Source: JBOHHM01 sp050725495 (GTDB lineage Bacteria > Pseudomonadota > Gammaproteobacteria > Burkholderiales > Burkholderiaceae_C). From it: a DNA stretch of 14,515 nucleotides. This document shows positions 5,312 to 11,414 of this stretch, piece by piece. The translations under genes and the position numbers were made by a program. The notes beneath the pieces are model-generated. The model was not told the DNA's origin. It made no database searches and was given only the letters and a program-made list of their open reading frames with translations. The stretch covers positions 1 to 14,515 of the forward strand of contig JBOHHM010000319.1 in NCBI GenBank assembly GCA_050725495.1. Direction: 5' to 3'. The number at the start of each line of letters is the position of its first letter. The first letter of the stretch is position 1.

Positions 5312-6685
5312 ATGCATTCGGCCACGCATCAGGCGATCGCCGCGGTCTGGCGCATCGAGTCCGCCAAGATCGTGGCCGGCGTCGCGCGCCTGGTGCGCGA
5401 CATCGGCCTGGCCGAGGACCTGGCGCAGGACGCGCTGGTCGCGGCGCTCGAGCACTGGCCGGTTCAAGGCATTCCCGACAAGCCCGGTGCCTGGCTCATG
5501 GCCACGGCCAAGAACCGGGCCCTGGACCGGCTGCGCCGCAACAAAGTGCTCGATGCCAAGCTCGAGCAGATCGGCCATGAGCTCGAAGCACAGCAGGCCC
5601 TGATCGTGCCGGACTTTGTGGATGCCCTGGATGCAGCGCGGCAGGACGAGATCGGCGACGACCTGCTGCGCCTGATCTTTACCGCCTGCCACCCCGTGCT
5701 CTCGACCGAGGCGCGCGTGGCGCTGACGCTCAAGCTGCTGGGCGGGCTGACGACGCACGAGATCGCGCGGGCCTTCCTCATGCCCGAGCCGACGATCGCG
5801 CAGCGCATCGTGCGCGCCAAGCGCACGCTGGCCGAGGCGCGCGTGCCGTTCGAACTGCCGCGCGGCGAGGCTTTAAGCGAGCGGCTGGCCTCGGTGCTCG
5901 AAGTGGTCTACCTGGTCTTCAACGAGGGCTACACCGCCACCGCGGGCGAGGACTGGATGCGCCCGGCGCTGACCGACGAGGCGCTGCGCCTGGGCCGCAT
6001 GCTGGCCGAGCTGGCGCCGCAGGAGTCGGAGGTGCATGGCCTGGTCGCGCTGATGGAGCTGCAGGCCTCGCGCGCCGCGGCACGCGTCGACGCCTCGGGC
6101 CGGCCCATCCTGCTGCCCGAGCAGGACCGCACGCGCTGGGATCGCTTGCTGATCCGCCGCGGTCTGGCGGCGCTGGCGCGCGCCGAGGCGCTCGGCGGCG
6201 ACATGATGACAGCCCCCACGGGCGCTGCGCGCCCTGCCCCCCAAGGGGGCGCAATCACGTCTTGGGGCGGCCCGGCGACGCGACTGGGCCCCTACGCGCT
6301 GCAGGCCGCGATCGCGGCCTGCCACGCGCGTGCGCCCACGTCCGAGGCCACTGACTGGCCGCGCATCGCAGCGCTGTATGACGCGCTCGCGCAGGTCGCG
6401 CCTTCGCCGGTCGTCGAGCTCAACCGCGCGGTTGCCGTCGCCATGGCCTTCGGTCCGGCCGCCGGGCTCGAGATCGTCGACGGCTTGCGTGACGACAAGG
6501 CGTTGCGGAACTACCAATGGCTGCCCAGCGTGCGCGGCGACCTGCTGGCCAAACTGGGGCGCAGCGACGAGGCGCGGGCGGAGTTCGAACGGGCGGCGGG
6601 GTTGGCGAAGAATGCGAGGGAAAGGGAGCTGCTGCTCGAGCGAGCGCGACACACAGAGCGGCTACGCCACCCGGCGGCGCCGTGA
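5312..6685 (+). CDS. ECF42-type RNA polymerase sigma factor with C-terminal TPR-like extension
   Basis: This 457-residue protein has sigma region 2 (about 9-80, GLAEDLAQDALVAALEHWP and PGAWLMATAKNRALDRLRR), sigma region 4 (about 117-172, with the helix-turn-helix GGLTTHEIARAFLMPEPTIAQRIVRAK), a DUF6596-type segment (about 188-290) and a TPR-like C-terminus ending VRGDLLAKLGRSDEARAEFERAAGLAKNARERELLLERA. No transmembrane anti-sigma gene is present; in the ECF42 group the extension itself is thought to control activity, and the partners are DGPF proteins as found here. No clear Shine-Dalgarno site precedes ATG 5312, which suggests coupling to the VOC gene 6 bases upstream. Residues 297-323 are a Gly/Ala/Pro-rich insertion that the family appears to lack. 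Its 3' end converges on the marC remnant with a 6-base gap. Confidence 0.9.
   Translation: MHSATHQAIAAVWRIESAKIVAGVARLVRDIGLAEDLAQDALVAALEHWPVQGIPDKPGAWLMATAKNRALDRLRRNKVLDAKLEQIGHELEAQQALIVPDFVDALDAARQDEIGDDLLRLIFTACHPVLSTEARVALTLKLLGGLTTHEIARAFLMPEPTIAQRIVRAKRTLAEARVPFELPRGEALSERLASVLEVVYLVFNEGYTATAGEDWMRPALTDEALRLGRMLAELAPQESEVHGLVALMELQASRAAARVDASGRPILLPEQDRTRWDRLLIRRGLAALARAEALGGDMMTAPTGAARPAPQGGAITSWGGPATRLGPYALQAAIAACHARAPTSEATDWPRIAALYDALAQVAPSPVVELNRAVAVAMAFGPAAGLEIVDGLRDDKALRNYQWLPSVRGDLLAKLGRSDEARAEFERAAGLAKNARERELLLERARHTERLRHPAAP
6200..6280 (+). repeat. Palindromic repeat inserted in frame in the sigma-factor gene
   Basis: About 81 bases (27 codons) separate EALGG from LGPYALQAAIAACHA, which are normally almost adjacent in this family as I remember it. 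The stretch has the C-run/G-run palindrome GCCCCCCAAGGGGGC (6236-6250), an upstream GCCCCCA (6212-6218) that can pair with TTGGGGC (6262-6268), and a GGGGCGGCCCGGC end. This layout resembles small dispersed repeats of Comamonadaceae genomes. It encodes a low-complexity, probably disordered loop and keeps the frame. Exact borders are inferred. Confidence 0.6.
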
Positions 6686-6691
6686 CGGCGG

Positions 6692-7052
6692 TCAACCGTG
6701 CAGCAATCCGCCGGGCATCCTGAACGCCCGCACCAGCATCTCAACCGAGACCGCCACCAGGATCAGCCCCATGAGGCGTTCCATTGCGACGACGAAGCGC
6801 TCGCCCAGCAGCTGCTGGATGCGCTCGGCCATGAGCAGGATGAAGGCGCCGACGGCGATCGCGATCGTCAGTGCGGCGATCCATTCCAGCCGGCGTTCCG
6901 GGGCCTGGCTGGCCAGCAGCATGACGGTGGCCAGTGCAGACGGGCCGGCGCGCCTTGGCGACCTGTTTCAGCGCATTCGCAAAGACCGGAATGTTGCCGA
7001 ACGGATCGGTGATCAGCAGCAGGATGGTCGCCAACGCAGAGCTGTAGCCCAT
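6692..7052 (-). pseudogene. MarC family membrane protein, internally deleted and frameshifted
   Basis: The 5' part (7052 down to about 6950) encodes MGYSSALATILLLITDPFGNIPVFANALKQVAKARR, the typical start of a MarC/NAAT transporter with its DPxGNIP motif. The 3' part, in another frame (about 6943 down to 6692), encodes GPSALATVMLLASQAP and a C-terminal hydrophobic segment ending ERLMGLILVAVSVEMLVRAF. A full MarC protein is about 200 residues; roughly 80-100 central residues, including middle membrane segments, are missing, and the junction near 6943-6953 is out of frame. The product would therefore be non-functional. It starts 6 bases after the amidase stop, as the last member of that operon. 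MarC proteins are inner-membrane proteins of unclear function. Confidence 0.85.
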
Positions 7053-7058
7053 GGGCGC

Positions 7059-8465
7059 TCAGCGGGCCAGGTGGTCGAGCACCGAGTAGCCGGCGGCGCG
7101 CTCGATGAGGGCGCCGGCGCGCAGCGCGAGGTCCTCGCGGAAGCGCCAGGTCGAGACCTGCACGCCGACCGGCAGGCCGTCCACCACGCCGGTGGGCAGG
7201 GCCAGGCCCGGCAGGCCCATCATGGCCGTGCCCAGCAGCGGCGCCTGGGCGGCCAGCAGCTTGTGCACCTGCTCGGCCGGCCCGTTGTCGGCGTCGATGG
7301 GGAACTGGCGCTGCCAGGAGTTGGGCATCAGCAGCACCGGGTAGCGCTCGAAGAACACCGCCCAGTCGCGGCAGATGGTGAAGCGGCGCATCTGCGCCTC
7401 CAGCGTCTGGTCGCGGTCCAGCGCCAGCAGGCCTTCCAGGTAGCCGCGCAACGCGGACTTCGTGCCCTCGTCACCCATGGTCTCGACGGCCGGCTGGCCG
7501 CCGCGGCGCATGTCGTCCATCACCATCTGACGCCACAGGTGGGCGCCTTCCTCGAAGTGCGGCGGCTCGACCTCCTCGATCTCGCAGCCCGCAGCCTCCA
7601 GCCACTGCGCGGCCTGCTCGATGGCGGCGGCGACGGTGGGATCGACGTCGTAGGCCGCGTGGCGCTTGAACACCGCCACCCTCAGCGGGCGATTGGTGTC
7701 GGGGTATTCCAGCGGCGCCGGCACCCAGTTGGGGTCGAGCGGGCTGCCCTGGGCCATGATGCCCAGCGCGAGCCGCGCGTCTTCCACGGTGCGCGTGAGC
7801 GGCCCCTGGACCGACATCATCTGGTTGCTGATGATGCGGTTCGGCGCGCTGGCCTTGTACGAGGGCACGCGGCCGACGGTGGTGCGCAGCCCGACCACGC
7901 CGCAGGCCCAGGCCGGGTAGCGGATCGAGCCGCCGTAGTCGTTGCCATGCGCGATCGCTCCCATGCCCATGGCCACCGCGGCAGCGGCGCCGCCACTGGA
8001 GCCGCCGGGGGTGCGGCCGGCGTCGAAGGGGTTGAGCGTGCGGCCGTGCAGGTCGTTGTCGGTGAACCAGCGCAGCGAGAACGCGGGCGTGTTGTTGCGG
8101 CCCACGATCACCGCGCCGGCCTCGCGCAGGCTTTTCACCAGCGGCGAGTCGGTTTTGGCGATGTTGTCTTTCGCGGCGACGATGCCGTCGGTCGTGGCAT
8201 GGCCGGCGGTATCGACGTTGACCTTGATGCTGATCGGCACGCCGTGCAGCGGACCGATAGCGCCGCCCTTGGCCAGCGCGCGATCCGCCTCGTCGGCTGC
8301 GGCCAGCGCTTCCTCGGGCATGAGCTCGACCAGCGCGTTGATGCGCGGGTTCACGTCGGCAATGCGGTCCAGCACGCTTTGCGTGGCCTCGCGGGCCGAC
8401 ACCTCGCGGTTGCGGATGGCGCGGGCCAGGTCGACGGCGCTCAGGCGCCACAGGGCTTGTTTCAT
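7059..8465 (-). CDS. Amidase (amidase signature family)
   Basis: This 468-residue protein is full length for the amidase signature family. The catalytic triad is visible: Lys81 in PISIKVNVD, cis-Ser156 in TPGGSSGGA and nucleophile Ser180 in YGGSIRYPA, with the usual 24-residue spacing between the serines. It hydrolyses an amide to a carboxylate and ammonia, probably in the cytoplasm since there is no signal peptide. It is more likely a catabolic amidase than GatA, since no gatB or gatC is near. Start ATG is at 8465-8463 with a GAGAGAGACG purine stretch before it, 17 bases after the M20 fragment's stop. It is the only intact gene of its operon; the M20 and binding-protein fragments lie upstream and the marC remnant downstream. 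Confidence 0.92.
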   Translation of the reverse strand: MKQALWRLSAVDLARAIRNREVSAREATQSVLDRIADVNPRINALVELMPEEALAAADEADRALAKGGAIGPLHGVPISIKVNVDTAGHATTDGIVAAKDNIAKTDSPLVKSLREAGAVIVGRNNTPAFSLRWFTDNDLHGRTLNPFDAGRTPGGSSGGAAAAVAMGMGAIAHGNDYGGSIRYPAWACGVVGLRTTVGRVPSYKASAPNRIISNQMMSVQGPLTRTVEDARLALGIMAQGSPLDPNWVPAPLEYPDTNRPLRVAVFKRHAAYDVDPTVAAAIEQAAQWLEAAGCEIEEVEPPHFEEGAHLWRQMVMDDMRRGGQPAVETMGDEGTKSALRGYLEGLLALDRDQTLEAQMRRFTICRDWAVFFERYPVLLMPNSWQRQFPIDADNGPAEQVHKLLAAQAPLLGTAMMGLPGLALPTGVVDGLPVGVQVSTWRFREDLALRAGALIERAAGYSVLDHLAR

Positions 8466-8482
8466 AGTCGTCTCTCTCGTGG

Positions 8483-8982
8483 TCAGTTGGACAGGAAGCG
8501 CTGCACCAGCAGGCTCCAGAACGCGGCGCCGGTCGGCAGGGCCTCGTCGTTGAAGTCGTAGCCCGGGTTGTGCACCATGCAGGCGCCAACGCCCTCGCCA
8601 TTGCCGATCATCAGGTAGCAGCCGGGGCAATGGTCGAGCATGAAGGCGAAATCCTCGCTGCCGGTCAGGGGCTCGGTCTGCAGCGTGACGCGCTCGGAGC
8701 CGAGCAGTTCAAGGCCCACCTGGCGCGCCAGTTCGGTTTCGGCCGGCATGTTGACCAGCACCGGGTAGTCGCGCTTGTAGTCCACCTGCGCCTGCACGCC
8801 AAAGCTCTCGGCCTGGGTCGTGGCCAGCGCGCGGATGCGCTGCTCCAGCAGGTCGCGCACTTCGCGGTCGAGCGCGCGCACGCTGAGCTCCAGCCGGGCA
8901 CTGGCCGGGATCACATTGTTGGCCTTGCCGGCGACAAAGGAGCCGACGGTGATCACGGCGGTTTTGCGCGGATCGACGTTGC
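8483..8982 (-). pseudogene. M20 family peptidase/amidohydrolase, C-terminal fragment
   Basis: The frame reads RNVDPRKTAVITVGSFVAGKANNVIPASARLELSVRALD, then TGSEDFAFML and HNPGYDFNDEALPTGAAFW. These are the lid-domain end and C-terminal catalytic part of an M20D aminoacylase/hippurate-hydrolase type enzyme, with the SEDF and late His motifs. About 165 residues remain of roughly 390-400. The N-terminal metal-binding half (the GHDxH region) is gone, replaced by sequence from a transporter binding protein in a different frame. The stop lies 17 bases before the amidase start. The full enzyme would have removed acyl groups from N-acyl amino acids, fitting with the amidase. As it stands it cannot be catalytic. 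Confidence 0.85.
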
Positions 8983-9495
8983 GGCCACTTTCTTCAGCTT
9001 CAGGCCCTCGGCCGCGAAATGCGCCAAGGCCACGCCCATGGCGTTGTCGCTGGCGAGCAGGCGGAAGCTGGTCTTGAAGCCCTGCTCGGTCAGGCGCGGG
9101 TTGGTCGCCACCGGGCTGATGTGGGGAATGCCGCAATCGTTGTAGATCTTGGACGCCGGAATGGTGGAGCCGGATGTCAGGTGACCGACGACGCCGTTGA
9201 CCTTCTGGTCACAGAGTTTCTGCGCCGCCTGCGTGCCCTGCTTGGGGTCGGCTGCATCGTCCTCGGCGACCAGTTCGAAGCGGGCTTTCTTGCCGCCGAT
9301 GCGCACGTCGCGCGCGTTCAGGTCGTCGATGGCCAGGCGCGCGCCGTTGACATTGTCCAGACCCAGCTGCGCGGCGGGACCGGAGGTCGGGCCGACTTGG
9401 CCGATGCGGATGGTGAGGCTGTCTTGCGCCTGGGCGGCGCCGGCCCAGGCCAGGGCGGAAAGAAGAAGCGGGGCGAATCGAATGTGCAACTGCAT
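8983..9495 (-). pseudogene. Branched-chain-amino-acid-type ABC transporter binding protein, N-terminal fragment
   Basis: From ATG 9495-9493 (GGAG about 7 bases upstream) the frame gives a signal peptide MQLHIRFAPLLLSALAWAGAAQA, then IRIGQVGPTSGPAAQLGLDNVNGARLAIDDLNA, and later GVVGHLTSGSTIPASKIYNDCGIPHISPVATNP. This is the N-terminal lobe of a LivK-like periplasmic binding protein. It runs normally to GLKLKKVA, about residue 171 of an expected 370 or so, then breaks at about 8981-8985 into the M20 gene, out of frame, and stops at 8953. The second lobe and the permease and ATPase genes expected after it are absent. It was presumably the first gene of the operon read from the palindrome-bearing region upstream. 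The transporter should not work. Confidence 0.85.
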
Positions 9496-9573
9496 GGGCG
9501 GTCTCCGGAATGGGTCAGGGCGGGCGACCTGCATGCGCACGGCGCCGACGACACCCATGCTAGTCAGCGATAT

Positions 9574-9593
9574 TGACAACCGTAAGGCTGTCA
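9574..9593. promoter_or_regulatory. Inverted repeat 1 (operator candidate)
   Basis: TGACAACC, four bases, then GGCTGTCA: an inverted repeat with 7 of 8 matching positions. It lies about 80 bases upstream of the binding-protein start codon. Its left half-site is identical to that of the next palindrome. Confidence 0.55.
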
Positions 9594-9604
9594 TTTTTGA
9601 TCAT

Positions 9605-9621
9605 GACAACCAGTGGTTGTC
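9605..9621. promoter_or_regulatory. Inverted repeat 2 (operator candidate)
   Basis: GACAACCA-G-TGGTTGTC is a perfect 8-bp-arm palindrome with one central base. With the preceding T it repeats the TGACAACC half-site (9604-9611). The two palindrome centres are about 29-30 bases, roughly three helical turns, apart, which suits cooperative binding of one regulator. The adjacent Lrp/AsnC gene is the nearest candidate for that regulator. The surrounding 169-base gap (9496-9664) shows no other gene. Confidence 0.6.
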
Positions 9622-9664
9622 TTAAAATTCGCTTCGGATCTCCGACTAAGCCGCGTCGGGGCGT

Positions 9665-10084
9665 CTAGCGGTAGGTCGCGAGGTGGATGCTGGTTTCGGT
9701 GCTGCGGATCCCGCTGATCAGGCGGATCCGCTCCAGCACCTGGGACAACTCGGTCATGGACCGCGCCTCCAACTCGGCCAGCAGGTCCCAGCGTCCGTTG
9801 GTGTCGTGCAGGGCCGACACCCCGGGCTCGCCCAACAGGCTCGCAATGACGCGCCGGGTCTGGTTGCCCTCCACCAGCACCCCCATCCAGGCCCGAATGC
9901 GCTCGGGCTCGGCTTCGGGCCGCAGGCGTATGGTGTAGCCGACGATGACCTGGCGGTCCTCCAACTTGCGGATGCGGTTTTTCACGGTGCCGCGCGACAC
10001 ACTGAGCTTGTGTGCCAGATCGGCCACATTCATCCGGGCGTCGTTACGCAGCAGTGCGATCAGGGCGTGGTCAAGTTCATCCAT
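9665..10084 (-). CDS. Lrp/AsnC family transcriptional regulator
   Basis: This 139-residue protein is typical in length for Lrp/AsnC. An N-terminal helix-turn-helix spans about 19-46 (NVADLAHKLSVSRGTVKNRIRKLEDRQVI), followed by a RAM/AsnC effector domain (about 62-135) with the usual NGRWDLLAELEA segment (96-107). Such proteins are DNA-binding oligomers that sense amino acids. It is divergent from ornithine cyclodeaminase with a 123-base shared control region, and upstream on the same strand as the binding-protein/M20/amidase operon. It probably controls ocd and perhaps that operon, sensing ornithine, arginine or a related amino acid; this last point is inference from position. Confidence 0.92.
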   Translation of the reverse strand: MDELDHALIALLRNDARMNVADLAHKLSVSRGTVKNRIRKLEDRQVIVGYTIRLRPEAEPERIRAWMGVLVEGNQTRRVIASLLGEPGVSALHDTNGRWDLLAELEARSMTELSQVLERIRLISGIRSTETSIHLATYR

Positions 10085-10106
10085 TGTCTATTTCGGCAAA
10101 TATTGA

Positions 10107-10119
10107 TGCCATTTTGGCA
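10107..10119. promoter_or_regulatory. Palindrome near the Lrp/AsnC start
   Basis: TGCCA-TTT-TGGCA is a perfect 5-bp-arm inverted repeat in the AT-rich divergent region, 23 bases from the regulator's start codon. A GGCAAA word occurs both just left of it (10095-10100) and across its right arm (10116-10121). The position suits autoregulation. Confidence 0.4.
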
Positions 10120-10133
10120 AACAAAATCCCTAA

Positions 10134-10166
10134 AAGAAACATTTTTGGCGATTCCAATTGTTTCTT
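10134..10166. promoter_or_regulatory. Spaced inverted repeat in ocd/asnC control region
   Basis: AAGAAACA (10134-10141) and TGTTTCTT (10159-10166) are perfect 8-bp arms separated by 17 bases. The region is far richer in A and T than its surroundings, as is usual for Lrp-type regulatory DNA. No confident -35/-10 pair could be assigned for ocd. The arms could be two half-sites bound on one face of the helix. Confidence 0.4.
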
Positions 10167-10207
10167 CCCGGTCCGAAACTTCCTGCCATCGACAGGAGAC
10201 CTTCATC

Positions 10208-11302
10208 ATGCCTACCACCCCTTCCGTTTCCACCCTCTACCTCAGCGCCCCCGAGGCCGCCGAACTGATCCGCCGCAAGGGCCTCGCCCACTGCCTGGCC
10301 GGCATCGCCAACAACATCCGCGAGGATTTCCTGCGCTGGAACGATTTCGACAAGTCGGCCCGCGTGGCCAACCACTCGCGTGACGGCGTGATCGAGCTCA
10401 TGCCGATCTCGGACGCCACCACCTATACCTTCAAGTACGTCAACGGCCACCCCAAGAACCACCGCTTCGGCCTGTCCACGGTGATGGCCTTCGGCGTGCT
10501 GGCCGACGTGGATACCGGCGCGCCCCAGCTGCTCAGCGAACTGACCTTGACCACCACCCTGCGCACCGCCGCCATGTCCGCCGTGGCCGCCCGCGCGCTG
10601 GCCCGCCTGGACAGCCGCGTGATGGCGCTGATCGGCAACGGCGCGCAGAGCGAGTTCCAGGCCCTGGCCTTCCAGCACCTGCTGGGCATCGAGGAGGTGC
10701 GCCTGCACGACGTGGACCCCGCCGCGACGCAGAAGCTGGTGGCCAACCTGGCCGACTCTGGCCTGCGTGTGGTCGTCTGCGCCAGCACGGCCGAGGCCGT
10801 GCGCGGCGCCGACATCGTGACCACGGTCACGGCCGACAAGACCAACGCCACGATCCTGACGCCCGAGATGATCGAGCCCGGCATGCACATCAATGGCGTG
10901 GGCGGCGACTGCCCGGGAAAGACCGAGCTGCATGCCGACGTGCTGCGCCGCGGCGCGGTGTTCGTCGAGTACAGCCCGCAAACCCGCATCGAGGGCGACA
11001 TCCAGCAGATGCCCGAGGACTTCCCGGTCACCGAACTCTGGGAGGTGCTGGCCGGCCAGAAGACGGGCCGCACGGCGCCCGAGCAGGTCACCGTGTTCGA
11101 CTCGGTGGGCTTCGCGCTGGAGGACTTCTCGGCCCTGCGCTTCATGCGCGACGCCGCGGCTGAACTGGGCGTGGGCGAACGCATCACCCTGATCCCCGAG
11201 ATGAGCAACCCGAAGGACCTGTTCGGCGTGCTGCGCCAGCCGGCGCGCAAGGCGACCTGGTCGCCCAGCCAGGCTGGCACGACCACCGCTGCGCTGGCCT
11301 GA
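10208..11302 (+). CDS. ocd: Ornithine cyclodeaminase
   Basis: This 364-residue protein of the OCD/mu-crystallin family converts L-ornithine to L-proline and ammonia using bound NAD. Visible are RVANHSRDGVIELMPISD (52-69), the substrate-binding YTFKYVNGHPKN (73-84, Lys76), the Rossmann IGNGAQSEFQ (142-151) and VGGDCPGKTELH (231-242) with the catalytic-type Asp234. The agreement with bacterial ornithine cyclodeaminases is close, including GAQSEFQALAF and PQTRIEGDIQQ, so true OCD is favoured over other family members. AGGAG at 10195-10199 sets ATG 10208. It is divergent from the Lrp/AsnC gene and would feed ornithine into proline/glutamate catabolism. The C-terminal tail after LFGVLRQPARK is a short Ala/Thr-rich extension. 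Confidence 0.93.
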   Translation: MPTTPSVSTLYLSAPEAAELIRRKGLAHCLAGIANNIREDFLRWNDFDKSARVANHSRDGVIELMPISDATTYTFKYVNGHPKNHRFGLSTVMAFGVLADVDTGAPQLLSELTLTTTLRTAAMSAVAARALARLDSRVMALIGNGAQSEFQALAFQHLLGIEEVRLHDVDPAATQKLVANLADSGLRVVVCASTAEAVRGADIVTTVTADKTNATILTPEMIEPGMHINGVGGDCPGKTELHADVLRRGAVFVEYSPQTRIEGDIQQMPEDFPVTELWEVLAGQKTGRTAPEQVTVFDSVGFALEDFSALRFMRDAAAELGVGERITLIPEMSNPKDLFGVLRQPARKATWSPSQAGTTTAALA

Positions 11303-11312
11303 CGCGCGGCGC

Positions 11313-11330
11313 GGGCCCCGCTCGGGGCCT
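11313..11330 (+). terminator. GC-rich hairpin after ocd
   Basis: GGCCCCG-CT-CGGGGCC forms a 7-bp stem shortly after the ocd stop. There is no T-run behind it, so it could be a weak or Rho-assisted terminator or an mRNA 3' stabiliser; terminator function is not shown. Confidence 0.35.
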
Positions 11331-11363
11331 GCCCCGGCGCAGGGCAGCAGGCCGCGCCCTGCG

Positions 11364-11369
11364 TACACT
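11364..11369 (+). promoter_or_regulatory. Putative -10 box (TACACT) for the LysR gene
   Basis: TACACT matches the sigma70 -10 consensus at 4 of 6 positions and sits 7 bases before an ATG at 11376. That would put the transcript start at or next to this ATG. No good -35 box is visible at the usual distance. Confidence 0.35.
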
Positions 11370-11375
11370 GCGCGC

Positions 11376-11414
11376 ATGACAGCCTTCACGCGTCCGTCGC
11401 CTGCCCACCCATGA
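11376..11414 (+). CDS. 12-codon leader ORF overlapping the LysR start
   Basis: ATG 11376 opens MTAFTRPSPAHP and stops at TGA 11412-11414, which overlaps the LysR ATG (11411-11413) as ATGA. The LysR start has no Shine-Dalgarno sequence. The candidate -10 box places transcription start at the leader ATG, so a leaderless mini-ORF could deliver ribosomes to the LysR start by termination-reinitiation. It is inferred only from layout; chance is possible. Confidence 0.3.
   Translation: MTAFTRPSPAHP

Noticed and set aside
4373..5758. 461-codon open frame on the minus strand
   Set aside because: It is antisense to three well-recognised genes (AHSA1, VOC, sigma factor); its low-complexity His/Arg/Gly/Val content matches no family I know.
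6330..8561. 743-codon open frame on the plus strand
   Set aside because: It runs antisense to the amidase, which has a complete catalytic triad, and across the marC remnant. Its Arg/His/Gly/Ala-rich composition is what the reverse of GC-rich coding DNA gives.
8483..9136. A 217-residue intact protein starting at 9136
   Set aside because: Its first 50 or so residues are the binding-protein gene read in the wrong frame; only the part below about 8982 is genuine M20 sequence.
10189..10194. TGTCGA on the minus strand upstream of the Lrp/AsnC gene
   Set aside because: No CG[AT]C lies about 17 bases downstream on that strand (the sequence there is CCGG), so only half of the motif is present.
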